In this document: piece by piece, positions 43,422 to 51,934 of the stretch | Layout of the letters: every line of letters begins with the position of its first letter | How positions within the stretch are numbered: the first letter of the stretch is position 1 | From: HGM11788 sp964654945 | GTDB taxonomy: Bacteria; Bacillota; Clostridia; Lachnospirales; CAG-274 | Assembly: GCA_964654945.1 (NCBI GenBank) | Contig: CAZZLN010000006.1 | Location: 1 to 59,663 of the forward strand | DNA length: 59,663 bases | Reading direction: 5' to 3' | Program-made: the position numbers and the translations under genes | The notes under the pieces: generated by a model | The model's input: the letters and a program-made list of their open reading frames with translations, nothing else | Databases searched by the model: none | What the model was told of the DNA's origin: nothing

Positions 43422-44813
43422 ATGAAAAATTTAAAAACCTTTGTAAGAGAGTTTTCAGGTGATACAGAAACACCTATTACTATTTTTTATAAATATGTAG
43501 GTGATGAAAAGGGCTTTCTTCTTGAGAGCCGAGGAGAAGGAAAAACTAATATTTCAATTATGGGTAAAAATCCTATGGCAGTATTAACCGGAAATGATGA
43601 GCTTACTATTGAAGAAAGAGATGGCAGCAAAAAAACTGTAAAGGGCAGACTTCTTGACGGAGTAAGAGGTTATGTGCAAAATATACATATTGATACTGAC
43701 CTTGATATGAGCTTTATTGGCGGTGCAGTTGGCGCAATAGGATATGATGTTATTCGTCAGTATGAAAAAATACCTGATGAGAACAAAGAAATTGTAGATA
43801 CTCCTACAGTTCATCTTATGGTGTTTGATGAATTTATAGTTTATGACCATCTTCATGACAGAATTAAGCTTGTTGCACTTGCAGAGCCTGAAAAAGAGGA
43901 TTATGCAAACAAAATTCTTGACAGAATGGAGGCTGAAATAAAGTCCTCTGTTCCTGCCAAGCATTATACTATTAAAGAAGCCCAGAACATTAAGTTTACT
44001 TCAAATATGACTAAGGAAAAATATGAAGGGATTGTAGAAAAGGCTAAAAAATATATTTATGACGGAGATATTTTTCAGGTGGTGCTTTCTCAGAGATTAA
44101 TGGCAAAAACCGACCAGAAACCTATTGACCTTTACAGAAGATTAAGAGCAATAAATCCGTCACCTTATCTTTTCTTCTTTAATTTTGGAACTTATCATGT
44201 TGCAGGTTCATCACCTGAAATGCTTGTTGAAGTAAATAAGGAAACAGTGAGAACCTGCCCTATAGCAGGCACAAGAAAAAGAGGCAAGGATATTAAACAG
44301 GATTTAGCTCTTGCAGAGGGACTCCTTGCAGACCCAAAAGAAAGAGCAGAGCATATAATGCTTGTTGACCTTGCAAGAAATGATATGGGACGTGTTGCAG
44401 AAATAGGCAGTGTAAATGTTAAGGAATTTATGCAGGTACATTATTATTCACACGTTATGCACCTTGTATCTCTTGTTGAAGGTACAAAGAGAAAAGATAA
44501 AGACAGCTTTGATGTGCTTTCAACATTTCTTCCTGCCGGCACACTTTCAGGTGCTCCTAAAATAAGAGCTATGGAAATTATAGAGGAGCTTGAAGAAGAA
44601 AGACGTGGTCTTTATGGCGGTGCAGTGGGATATTTTAGCTTTAATGGTGATATGGATACCTGTATTGCAATAAGAACAATGGTTATAAAAGATGGCAGGG
44701 TTTATATGCAGGCAGGTGCCGGCATTGTTGCAGATTCCGTTCCTGTTATGGAATATGAGGAAAGCCACAATAAGGTCAGAGCCCTTGTGACTACAATAGG
44801 AGGTGAGGTATAA
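43422..44813 (+). CDS. trpE: Anthranilate synthase component I
   Basis: Converts chorismate and ammonia (from TrpG) to anthranilate. 463 residues. The chorismate-binding domain has IFQVVLSQRLMAKT, SPSPYLFFFN-like NPSPYLFFFNF, HVAGSSPEMLVEV, CPIAGTRKRGKD, HIMLVDLARNDMGRVAEIGS and FPAGTLSGAPK-like LPAGTLSGAPKIRAM, the full enzyme signature. An N-terminal Trp-feedback region has LLESRGEG-like motifs (LLESRGEGK), so it is probably inhibited by Trp. Stop overlaps the trpG start by one base. Confidence 0.95.
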   Translation: MKNLKTFVREFSGDTETPITIFYKYVGDEKGFLLESRGEGKTNISIMGKNPMAVLTGNDELTIEERDGSKKTVKGRLLDGVRGYVQNIHIDTDLDMSFIGGAVGAIGYDVIRQYEKIPDENKEIVDTPTVHLMVFDEFIVYDHLHDRIKLVALAEPEKEDYANKILDRMEAEIKSSVPAKHYTIKEAQNIKFTSNMTKEKYEGIVEKAKKYIYDGDIFQVVLSQRLMAKTDQKPIDLYRRLRAINPSPYLFFFNFGTYHVAGSSPEMLVEVNKETVRTCPIAGTRKRGKDIKQDLALAEGLLADPKERAEHIMLVDLARNDMGRVAEIGSVNVKEFMQVHYYSHVMHLVSLVEGTKRKDKDSFDVLSTFLPAGTLSGAPKIRAMEIIEELEEERRGLYGGAVGYFSFNGDMDTCIAIRTMVIKDGRVYMQAGAGIVADSVPVMEYEESHNKVRALVTTIGGEV

Positions 44814-45379
44814 TGATAGTTTTAGTTGATAATTATGACAGCTTTACTTTTAATCTCTATCAATATATGGGTGAATTTGATAAGGATATAAGAGTTTTTA
44901 GAAATGATGAAATTACTGCTGAAGAAATTTTAGAGCTTAATCCTGACAGAGTTGTTATATCTCCCGGACCAAAAACTCCTGAAGAAGCAGGAAATTGTAT
45001 AGATATTATTAAAAAAATCGGAGGTAAAATTCCCCTGATGGGTGTGTGTCTTGGTCATCAGTCTATAGCAGTTGCCTATGGTGGGGTTGTATCAAATGCG
45101 AAAGAGCTTTTTCATGGCAAATCATCTATGATGGAACATAATGGAAAAGGGATTTTTGAGGGCTGTCCCAATCCTATGCAGGTTGCAAGGTATCATTCTC
45201 TTTCAGTAAAGGCTGACACTATTCCTGATTGTCTTGAAGTTACTGCTACAGCAGATGGAGAAATAATGGCAATACGCCATAAAAAATATGATGTTGTGGG
45301 ACTTCAGTTTCACCCGGAAAGCATAAATACACCTGACGGAATGACAATAATTAAGAATTTTTTAGAGGGCAGATTATGA
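44813..45379 (+). CDS. trpG: Anthranilate synthase component II (glutamine amidotransferase)
   Basis: Glutaminase subunit of 188 residues that passes ammonia to TrpE. Cys in PLMGVCLGHQSIA (about 79), the oxyanion strand and the His/Glu pair in GLQFHPESI (about 170) are intact. DNYDSFTFNLYQYMGE opens the protein. It is not fused to trpD, and no trpD follows it. Starts within the last codon of trpE, and overlaps trpC by 4 nt. Confidence 0.96.
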   Translation: MIVLVDNYDSFTFNLYQYMGEFDKDIRVFRNDEITAEEILELNPDRVVISPGPKTPEEAGNCIDIIKKIGGKIPLMGVCLGHQSIAVAYGGVVSNAKELFHGKSSMMEHNGKGIFEGCPNPMQVARYHSLSVKADTIPDCLEVTATADGEIMAIRHKKYDVVGLQFHPESINTPDGMTIIKNFLEGRL

Positions 45380-46152
45380 TACTTGATGAAATAGTGGCAA
45401 AGAAAAAACAGACTTTATTAAAAAGTGAATATAAATTTGATGCAAAAAGGCTTTATGCTGCTATGGAAAAGCCTGCTGCAAGCTTTTATGATGCTGTGGC
45501 AAAGGATGGACTTTCCATAATAGGTGAGGTAAAAAAAGCATCACCGTCAAGAGGACTTATAAAGCCTGATTTTAATCCTGTTAAAATAGCTAAGGAATAT
45601 GAAAATGTTGCAGATGCAATATCAGTTCTTACTGAAGAAGATTATTTTCAGGGAAGTCCCGAATATCTCAAAAATATACATAATGAGGTTAAACTTCCTC
45701 TGCTGAGAAAGGATTTTGTTGTAAGTCCCTTGCAGATTTTTGAAGCAATAGAGCTTGGAGCTTCAACAATATTGCTTATAGCAACAATTCTAAATGATGT
45801 GAGAGTATTAAGAGAATATATAAATATTGCAAGAGGTGTAGGTTTTGAGCCTCTTGTTGAAACCCACAATAAAGAGGAAGTTGAGCTTGCACTTTTAGCA
45901 GATGCAAAAATAATTGGCATAAATAACAGAAATTTATATGATTTTACTGAAGATATTTATACCACTGTAAGATTAAGAGAGCTTATTCCAAAGGACAGAT
46001 TGGTAATAAGCGAAAGCTCTATTCATACAGCTGAAGATATAAAAATATTGTCACAGTCTGATGTAAATGGTATACTTGTAGGTGAAAGTTTTATGAGAAG
46101 TGATAATATTGCAGAAAAAGCAAAGGAGTTCAGAGATGCCTATGGACATTAA
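45376..46152 (+). CDS. trpC: Indole-3-glycerol phosphate synthase
   Basis: Converts carboxyphenylamino-deoxyribulose 5-phosphate to indole-3-glycerol phosphate. 258-residue TIM barrel with SIIGEVKKASPSRGLIKPDFNP (about 48-69), VLTEEDYFQGSPEYL, LLRKDFVVSPLQIFEA and IIGINNRNLYDF (about 176-187), all hallmark segments. ATGA overlap with trpG and about 17 nt with trpF. Confidence 0.96.
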   Translation: MILDEIVAKKKQTLLKSEYKFDAKRLYAAMEKPAASFYDAVAKDGLSIIGEVKKASPSRGLIKPDFNPVKIAKEYENVADAISVLTEEDYFQGSPEYLKNIHNEVKLPLLRKDFVVSPLQIFEAIELGASTILLIATILNDVRVLREYINIARGVGFEPLVETHNKEEVELALLADAKIIGINNRNLYDFTEDIYTTVRLRELIPKDRLVISESSIHTAEDIKILSQSDVNGILVGESFMRSDNIAEKAKEFRDAYGH

Positions 46153-46759
46153 AATTTGTGGTTTAAAAAGAGTTGAAGATGCCCTTATGGTAAATGAATT
46201 TAAAAATATCAAATATGTTGGCTTTGTGTTTGCGGATACAAAAAGAAAAATAACTGCAAAACAGGCAATAAAAATTAAGGCGGCTCTCAGAGATGATATT
46301 AAAACAGTAGGAGTTTTTACTGAAACATCAGCTGAAAAAATATCTGAAGTTGCAAAGACTGTTGGACTTGATATATGTCAGCTTCATTCAGATGAAAATA
46401 ATGATGACTGTAAAAATGTATGCACTAAAGTGTGGAAAGCCATAAGGATTAAAAATGCTGAAAGCTTAAAAAATGCCGACAGCTTTACTGCTGCTGACGG
46501 TTTTGTTCTGGATAAATACAAAGCCGGAGAATATGGCGGCACAGGTGAAGCTTTTGATTGGAATATAGTTAAAGATTTCAGCAAAAATCATTTTACTGTG
46601 CTTGCAGGCGGACTTAACAAAGACAATATACTTAAAGCTATTGAAATTGTTAAACCTAATGTAGTAGATTTAAGCTCTTCAGTTGAAACTGATGGCTTTA
46701 AGGATTATAATAAAATAAAAGAATTTGCGGAAAGGATTGAAAAGAATGGAATTAAATAA
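46136..46759 (+). CDS. trpF: Phosphoribosylanthranilate isomerase
   Basis: Isomerises phosphoribosylanthranilate by an Amadori rearrangement. 207 residues. DIKICGLKRVEDALM carries the catalytic Cys (about 8), FADTKRKITAKQA, VGVFTETSAE and the C-terminal phosphate-binding AGGLNKDNI (about 158) with VDLSSSVETDGFKD carrying the general acid Asp region. ATG 46136 is set by AAAGGAG seven bases before. Overlaps trpC by about 17 nt and trpB by 14 nt. Confidence 0.95.
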   Translation: MPMDIKICGLKRVEDALMVNEFKNIKYVGFVFADTKRKITAKQAIKIKAALRDDIKTVGVFTETSAEKISEVAKTVGLDICQLHSDENNDDCKNVCTKVWKAIRIKNAESLKNADSFTAADGFVLDKYKAGEYGGTGEAFDWNIVKDFSKNHFTVLAGGLNKDNILKAIEIVKPNVVDLSSSVETDGFKDYNKIKEFAERIEKNGIK

Positions 46760-47930
46760 GGATTTTGGACCATATGGCGGTCAGTTTGTACCTGAAACAC
46801 TTATGACAGTATTAAAGGTCCTTGAAAAAGAATTTAAGGAATATTGCTATACTGATGAATTTAAAAATGATTATTTATATTATATGAAGCAGTATATAGG
46901 CAGACCTTCTATTTTGTATTATGCAAAGAGAATTACAGAGGCTTTAGGCGGTGCAAAAATATATTTAAAAAGAGAAGATTTGAATCATACGGGTGCGCAT
47001 AAAATTAATCATTGTCTCGGGGAAGCTCTTTTAGCAAAAAAACTTGGAAAGAACAAGCTTATTGCAGAAACAGGAGCAGGTCAGCATGGTGTTGCAACTG
47101 CAACTGTAGCTGCTCTTTTTGGTATGGAATGTGAAGTATATATGGGTGTTGAGGATATTGAAAGACAGAAGCTTAATGTTTTCAGAATGGAGCTTTTAGG
47201 AGCAAAGGTTGTTCCCGTTTCAAGCGGCACAGGCACATTAAAGGACGCTACTAACGAAGCTATCAGAACATGGGTTGCAAGAGCAGAGGATACCTTCTAT
47301 ATTATAGGCTCTGCTGTAGGACCTCATCCATATCCTACAATGGTAAGAGAATTTCAAAAGGTAATAGGTGAAGAAACAAAAAAGCAGATTATGGAAATTG
47401 AGGGCAAACTTCCTGACAAGGTTTATGCTTGTGTAGGCGGAGGCAGCAACTCAATAGGTATGTTCTATCCTTTTGTTGAAGATAAAAATGTAGAGCTTAT
47501 TGGTGTAGAGGCAGCGGGTTATGGTATTGAAACAGGTAAACACGCAGCAGCATTTTCTCCCGAGTCAAGAATTGGTGTGCTTCATGGTATGAAAACTTAT
47601 CTTTTACAGGACGAAGATGGTCTTGTTAAGCCTGTATATTCAATAAGTGCGGGACTTGACTATCCGGGCGTAGGACCTGAACATTCATATCTTCACGATA
47701 TAGGCAGAGTAAACTATACTTCAGTTACTGATGATGAAGCTATTGATGCTTTTAAGGCTTTATGCAAATATGAGGGTATTATGCCGGCTATTGAAAGCTC
47801 ACATGCTATGGCACAGGCTATAAAGGATGCTCCAAAAATGAACAAAGACGAAATAATTGTTGTATGCCTTTCAGGCAGAGGCGACAAAGACGTTCATACA
47901 GTTGCTAAGTATCTTGGAAAGGAGATTTAA
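46746..47930 (+). CDS. trpB: Tryptophan synthase beta chain
   Basis: PLP enzyme that condenses indole with serine to tryptophan. 394 residues. FGPYGGQFVPETLM, the PLP Lys in NHTGAHKINHCLGEALLAK (about 86), AETGAGQHGVATATVAALFG, the phosphate-binding GGGSNSIGMFYPF (about 233) and SAGLDYPGVGPEHSYL are all complete. TrpB1 type. Start ATG 46746 is after AAAGGATTG. It sits next to trpA 4 nt away, as usual for the alpha2-beta2 complex. Confidence 0.97.
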   Translation: MELNKDFGPYGGQFVPETLMTVLKVLEKEFKEYCYTDEFKNDYLYYMKQYIGRPSILYYAKRITEALGGAKIYLKREDLNHTGAHKINHCLGEALLAKKLGKNKLIAETGAGQHGVATATVAALFGMECEVYMGVEDIERQKLNVFRMELLGAKVVPVSSGTGTLKDATNEAIRTWVARAEDTFYIIGSAVGPHPYPTMVREFQKVIGEETKKQIMEIEGKLPDKVYACVGGGSNSIGMFYPFVEDKNVELIGVEAAGYGIETGKHAAAFSPESRIGVLHGMKTYLLQDEDGLVKPVYSISAGLDYPGVGPEHSYLHDIGRVNYTSVTDDEAIDAFKALCKYEGIMPAIESSHAMAQAIKDAPKMNKDEIIVVCLSGRGDKDVHTVAKYLGKEI

Positions 47931-47934
47931 TTAT

Positions 47935-48705
47935 ATGAACAGAATAGATGAAAAATTCAAGGCTTTAAAGGCTGAGGGCAAAAAGGCTCTCATTCCATAT
48001 ATTTGTACCGGTGACCCAAGCATTGAAGCTACAGAAAAGCTTGTTTATGCTCTTGAAGAAGCCGGAGCGAGCATTATAGAGCTTGGAGTGCCTTATTCTG
48101 ACCCTCTTGCTGACGGTCCTGTTATTCAGGCTGCTGCTTTAAGAGCATTTGCAGGCGGCTTCAGACTTGCACAGGTCTTTGATGTGGTTAAGAATGTAAG
48201 AAAAAACAGTGAAATTCCCCTTGTGATTATGATATACTACAGTTCAATTCTTGGCTTTGGCAGAGAAAAATTTGTAGATCTCTGTGTAGAATCAGGTGTT
48301 GACGGTCTTATTATTCCCGATCTTCCTTATGAAGAATATGATGAAATAAAGCCGTTAATTGACAAAACTGATGTTTATATGATTCCTCTTGTAGCTCTTA
48401 CATCAGGCGATAGAATTCCTATGCTTGTAAAAGGGGCAAAGGGCTTTGTTTACTGTGTATCCTCTCTTGGTGTAACAGGTGAGAGAAAAGCCTTTGACAA
48501 GAGAATAGACAGCTTTTTAAAATCTGTTAAGGAAGCTGCGGATATTCCTGCCTGCATAGGCTTTGGCATTTCTTCAAAGGAAGATGTTGAAAGATTTAAT
48601 AAAATCAGTGATGGCTGTATTATGGGTTCAGCCATTGTAAGAAAAATATATGAGTCTAATGTAGATTTTAGTGAAATAAAAGACTTTATTTCAAGCTTGG
48701 TTTAG
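47935..48705 (+). CDS. trpA: Tryptophan synthase alpha chain
   Basis: Cleaves indole-3-glycerol phosphate to indole for TrpB. 256-residue barrel. The catalytic Glu and Asp lie in IIELGVPYSDPLADGPVIQAA (about 47-67); the loop VYCVSSLGVTGERK and the phosphate-binding GFGISSKEDVERF (about 212-224) follow. ATG 47935 is preceded by GGAAAGGAG. Last gene of the operon. Confidence 0.96.
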   Translation: MNRIDEKFKALKAEGKKALIPYICTGDPSIEATEKLVYALEEAGASIIELGVPYSDPLADGPVIQAAALRAFAGGFRLAQVFDVVKNVRKNSEIPLVIMIYYSSILGFGREKFVDLCVESGVDGLIIPDLPYEEYDEIKPLIDKTDVYMIPLVALTSGDRIPMLVKGAKGFVYCVSSLGVTGERKAFDKRIDSFLKSVKEAADIPACIGFGISSKEDVERFNKISDGCIMGSAIVRKIYESNVDFSEIKDFISSLV

Positions 48706-49010
48706 TAAAAATGCACAAGAATTAAGGAATTCAAGCTATACTGTTCATAATCTTATGGTTATAGCTTATAAAAGAATAAACATAATGTATTAATGAATTT
48801 AGAAATATTTAACAAAAAAATTTTCATTTAAAAAAACATTGAGAAAAAATTAACAAACTTTTTAAAACCTATTGAAAAATTATGGGAATTTGTTATAATA
48901 ATATCAAGCTAAGTTAAATTGCTTGGGTATAATAGTATTGAAAATAGGGCAGACGCTTGTTTGTCCTTTTTCTTGTGAAAAGCAACAAATACGAAAGGTA
49001 TTACACTGTT
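48706..49010. other. Intergenic region between trpA and the EamA transporter
   Basis: A/T-rich with no gene. AAGCTATA (48733-48740) and TATAGCTT (48760-48767) form a possible hairpin that might end the trp transcript, although it lacks a T tail. Nothing else is seen up to the promoter of the next gene. Confidence 0.4.
48872..48899 (+). promoter_or_regulatory. Promoter of the EamA transporter gene
   Basis: TTGAAA (48872-48877) and TATAAT (48894-48899) are separated by 16 bp and fit the vegetative consensus. Confidence 0.6.
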
Positions 49011-49868
49011 ATGAAAAAATTAAAAAGTATTATGTTACTGTTTATTACAGCTATTATATGGGGCTGTGCTTTTGTAGCTCAAAGTGTGGGAATGGATTAT
49101 GTAGGTCCCTTTACCTTTAACGGATTAAGATTTATAATAGGTGCTTTAACACTTCTGCCTGCTGTATTTTACACCATAAAAAGAGAAAGAATTAATAAAA
49201 AAATAACATTAAAAGCCGGCTTGATTTGTGGTGTGTTTCTTGCTGCTGCAAGTATGTTTCAGCAATGGGGTATTAATATTATACCCGTTGGACGTGCAGG
49301 CTTTATAACCTCTCTTTATATAGTTATTGTTCCCTTTTTAGGAATATTCACAGGAAAAAGAATAAGCAAAAAAATATGGATAAGTGTTGTTATTGCAGTT
49401 GTTGGTCTTTATCTTCTCTGTATAAAAGAGAAGCTTGCTTTTGAAACAGGAGATATTTATGTTATAATTTGTGCCTTTCTTTTTTCACTGCATATTATAA
49501 TTATTGACCGCTATTTTATGGTTAATGGCATTATACTTTCTTTTATACAGTTTTTTACAGCAGGTATATTATGTTCTATTGGTATGCTCTTTACTGAAAC
49601 TTTAGATTTTAATACTGTTATTGCAGGCTGGAAACCTTTAATTTATTCAGGGGTGCTTTCAAGCGGAGTTGGTTATACATTTCAGGTTTTAGGTCAGAAG
49701 GGGGTAAATCCCACAGTTGCATCACTTATTTTGAGTCTTGAATCTGTAACCTCTGTTATTGCAGCCTTTATTATTCTTAATCAGAGCCTTTCGGTAAAAG
49801 AGCTTATTGGCTGTTGTGTTATGTTTTGTGCAGTAATTCTTGCTCAGCTTCCTGATAAAAACAGTTGA
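49011..49868 (+). CDS. DMT-superfamily (EamA) transporter
   Basis: Multi-pass membrane protein of 285 residues with about ten hydrophobic segments arranged as two EamA repeats. SIMLLFITAIIWGCAFVAQSVGMDYVGPFTFNGLRFIIG opens the first, and LLQKGVNPTVASLILSLESV-like GQKGVNPTVASLILSLESV opens the last segment of the second. The substrate is not deducible; related proteins export amino acids or metabolites. ATG 49011 has GAAAGG upstream. It follows the trp operon but has its own promoter. Confidence 0.8.
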   Translation: MKKLKSIMLLFITAIIWGCAFVAQSVGMDYVGPFTFNGLRFIIGALTLLPAVFYTIKRERINKKITLKAGLICGVFLAAASMFQQWGINIIPVGRAGFITSLYIVIVPFLGIFTGKRISKKIWISVVIAVVGLYLLCIKEKLAFETGDIYVIICAFLFSLHIIIIDRYFMVNGIILSFIQFFTAGILCSIGMLFTETLDFNTVIAGWKPLIYSGVLSSGVGYTFQVLGQKGVNPTVASLILSLESVTSVIAAFIILNQSLSVKELIGCCVMFCAVILAQLPDKNS

Positions 49869-49924
49869 TTTATATTATAAAATATGTTAGAATGTTTTAG
49901 ATTAAAAATATAATAGTTAATAAC

Positions 49925-49965
49925 AGACAGTTCGCAACCCTCCTGTCTTTAAATAAAACTAGGTT
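49925..49965 (+). promoter_or_regulatory. preQ1-I riboswitch
   Basis: Aptamer sensing the queuosine precursor preQ1. The P1 stem is AGACAG (49925-49930) with CTGTCT (49943-49948), the loop reads TTCGCAACCCTC, and the A-rich tail AAATAAAACTAGG (49950-49963) completes the pseudoknot pattern. The loop TCGCA and tail AAAACNAGG closely match the Thermoanaerobacter-type preQ1-I class. It lies upstream of the queD operon. Confidence 0.85.
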
Positions 49966-50277
49966 TTTGAAATTAATCGCATGTGAGATTGTACTCCCGC
50001 CTCTATAATCAGAACTTTTGCTTACGCAAAAGCCGCCTTTGGCGGTCGGATAAGTCTTTCTTATTTAATGGTGGTGAGTAAAGTAAACTTTTAAATCAAT
50101 GGAAGCACAATATCCCATCCGATTAACGCTCCGCAAGGATGTGCACGAATTTGGAAAGGAATATGTTGGCTAAAGCAACCTAAATTCAGCACCAATGCTT
50201 GACGGAGCAAGCATTGAATTTTTGAGGGCATTTATTGCCCTTTTTTATTTGAGCAGGAGAAATCTTGGAGGGAAAAT
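49966..50277 (+). ncRNA. Long folded leader of the queD operon, unassigned
   Basis: After the riboswitch, about 310 nt remain before queD with no gene. Hairpins seen are CTTTTGC/GCAAAAG (about 50024-50041), CCGCC/GGCGG (about 50034-50044), TCGGAT (about 50046) with ATCCGA (about 50118) closing a large domain, CAATGCTTG/CAAGCATTG (50193-50215), and the terminator below. GCACAATATCCCATCC (about 50105) can pair with GGATGTGC instead, giving an alternative fold. I cannot name a known RNA class. A decayed element end is also possible. Confidence 0.45.
50226..50247 (+). terminator. Attenuator terminator before queD
   Basis: GGGCA (50226-50230) and TGCCC (50236-50240) followed by TTTTTTATTT. It ends 30 nt before the queD start, where a riboswitch-controlled terminator would be placed, though it is 260 nt past the aptamer. 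Confidence 0.7.
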
Positions 50278-50700
50278 ATGTACAGTTTAAAAACAGAACA
50301 CAGCTTTGACTCTGCACACTTTTTAAGTGGATATAACGGAAAATGCTCAAATATTCATGGTCACAGATGGAGAGTTATTATAGAAATAATCAGTGAGAAT
50401 GTTAAATCAGAGGGACAGACAAGGGGAATGCTTGTGGACTTCGGAACATTAAAAGAAGATGTAAAAAGAGAGGCGGATTATTTCGATCATAGTCTTATTA
50501 TAGAAAAAAACACTTTAAAGACTAAAACCCTTGAAGCATTTAATGATGAGGGCTTTAAGGTTATATCTGTTGATTTCAGACCTACTGCTGAAAATTTTGC
50601 AAAATATTTTTATGATAAATTTAAAAGCCTTGGATACAGAGTAAAAAAATCGACTGTATATGAAACGCCTAATAACTGTGCAGAATATTTTGAGGAGTAA
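50278..50700 (+). CDS. queD: 6-carboxytetrahydropterin synthase
   Basis: Second step of 7-deazaguanine synthesis: dihydroneopterin triphosphate to 6-carboxytetrahydropterin. 140 residues with zinc-site His residues in SFDSAHFL (about 15) and the CSNIHGHRWRVII block (about 23-35: Cys and HxH), YFDHSLIIEK (about 67) and the C-terminal VYETPNNCAEY (about 127). RBS TTGGAGGG. Two nt upstream of queE. Confidence 0.94.
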   Translation: MYSLKTEHSFDSAHFLSGYNGKCSNIHGHRWRVIIEIISENVKSEGQTRGMLVDFGTLKEDVKREADYFDHSLIIEKNTLKTKTLEAFNDEGFKVISVDFRPTAENFAKYFYDKFKSLGYRVKKSTVYETPNNCAEYFEE

Positions 50701-50702
50701 TT

Positions 50703-51356
50703 ATGAAAGTAGCAGAAAAATTTGTAAGTATAAACGGTGAAGGACAGAGAGCAGGAGAGCTTGCTGTTTTTATAAGATTTACAGGCTGTAATTTAAACTG
50801 TTCTTATTGTGATACCAAGTGGGCAAATAAGGCAGACTGTCCTTATGATGAAATGACACCTGATGAAATATATGAATATATTTTATCAAAGGGTGTTAAA
50901 AATGTAACACTGACAGGCGGAGAGCCTTTACTGCATAAAAATATAACAGAGCTTGTTATGCTGCTTTCAGAAGATAAAAATTTATCAGTTGAGATAGAAA
51001 CAAACGGAAGTGAGGATATATCTTATTTTAAATCAATACCTAATCCGCCGTCTGTTACCCTTGATTATAAAACAAAATCAAGCGGTATGGAGGATAAAAT
51101 GCTTATGTCAAACTACAAATATATTGATGAAAGAGATACGGTAAAGTTTGTATGCGGAAGTGTTGAGGATTTGGAAAACGCAAAATACATAATTGAAAAA
51201 TATGTAACTAAAGCAAAGGTTTATTTAAGTCCCGTATACGGAAGAATAAAGCCTGAAAATATGGTACAGTTTATGATAGATAATAATATGAATAATGTCA
51301 GACTGCAATTACAGCTTCACAAATACATTTGGGAGCCTGACAGGAAAGGAGTTTAA
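50703..51356 (+). CDS. queE: 7-carboxy-7-deazaguanine synthase (radical SAM)
   Basis: Radical SAM enzyme making the deazaguanine ring. 217 residues. The cluster motif is FTGCNLNCSYCDTKWA (about 28-43, Cys-x3-Cys-x2-Cys), followed by LTGGEPLL (about 76-83), the SAM-binding GGE, and NGSEDI. The start MKVAEKFVSINGEGQRAGELAVFIRFTGC is typical of QueE. Its C terminus ends in a stop one nucleotide before folE. Confidence 0.94.
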   Translation: MKVAEKFVSINGEGQRAGELAVFIRFTGCNLNCSYCDTKWANKADCPYDEMTPDEIYEYILSKGVKNVTLTGGEPLLHKNITELVMLLSEDKNLSVEIETNGSEDISYFKSIPNPPSVTLDYKTKSSGMEDKMLMSNYKYIDERDTVKFVCGSVEDLENAKYIIEKYVTKAKVYLSPVYGRIKPENMVQFMIDNNMNNVRLQLQLHKYIWEPDRKGV

Positions 51357-51357
51357 T

Positions 51358-51930
51358 ATGGCAATAGATACTAAGGCAATTGAAGAACATATAAGAGGAA
51401 TATTAGCGGCACTTGGTGATGACCCTGAAAGAGAGGGCTTAAAGGAAACTCCGGAAAGAGTTGCCAAAATGTATGAAGAAGTTTTTGAGGGTATGAACTA
51501 TACAAATAATGAAATTGCAGAAATGTTTGATAAAACATTTTCTGAGGATTACAAAACAAGCTCATCTGATTTAGTGGTTGTTAAGGATATAGATGTTTTC
51601 AGCTACTGCGAACATCATCTTGCTTTAATGTATGATATGAAAGTGTCTGTTGCCTATATTCCAAAGGGCAGGGTTATAGGACTTAGCAAGATTGCAAGAA
51701 TAGCTGATATGGCAGCAAAAAGACTTCAGCTTCAGGAAAGGCTTGGAAATGATATTGCAGATATAATGAGTATTGTTACAGGTTCAGAAGATGTTGCCGT
51801 AATGATTGAGGGATGTCATAGCTGTATGACTGCAAGAGGTATTAAAAAGCCCGGCTCAAAAACTTATACTGAAACTCTTAGAGGAGTTTTTGCAGAGGAT
51901 ATTAATTTGCAGATGAGAATAAGGAGATAA
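51358..51930 (+). CDS. folE: GTP cyclohydrolase I
   Basis: First step of the pathway: GTP to dihydroneopterin triphosphate, shared with folate synthesis. 190 residues. It has zinc ligands in SYCEHHLALMYDM (about 82-94) and the HSCMTARGIKKPGS end (about 160-173), with the substrate block PKGRVIGLSKIARIADM. ATG 51358 has AAAGGAG. Lying inside the que operon, it is presumably dedicated to queuosine, and could also feed folate. Confidence 0.96.
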   Translation: MAIDTKAIEEHIRGILAALGDDPEREGLKETPERVAKMYEEVFEGMNYTNNEIAEMFDKTFSEDYKTSSSDLVVVKDIDVFSYCEHHLALMYDMKVSVAYIPKGRVIGLSKIARIADMAAKRLQLQERLGNDIADIMSIVTGSEDVAVMIEGCHSCMTARGIKKPGSKTYTETLRGVFAEDINLQMRIRR

Positions 51931-51934
51931 TATA

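Noticed and set aside
43422..44813. Aminodeoxychorismate synthase (pabB) instead of trpE
   Set aside because: The gene sits in a Trp T-box operon with trpG and trpC-F-B-A and carries the TrpE-type LLESRGEG region.
49966..50277. THF riboswitch serving folE in the que operon
   Set aside because: The conserved core blocks of the THF aptamer are not seen, and folE lies far downstream in the operon.
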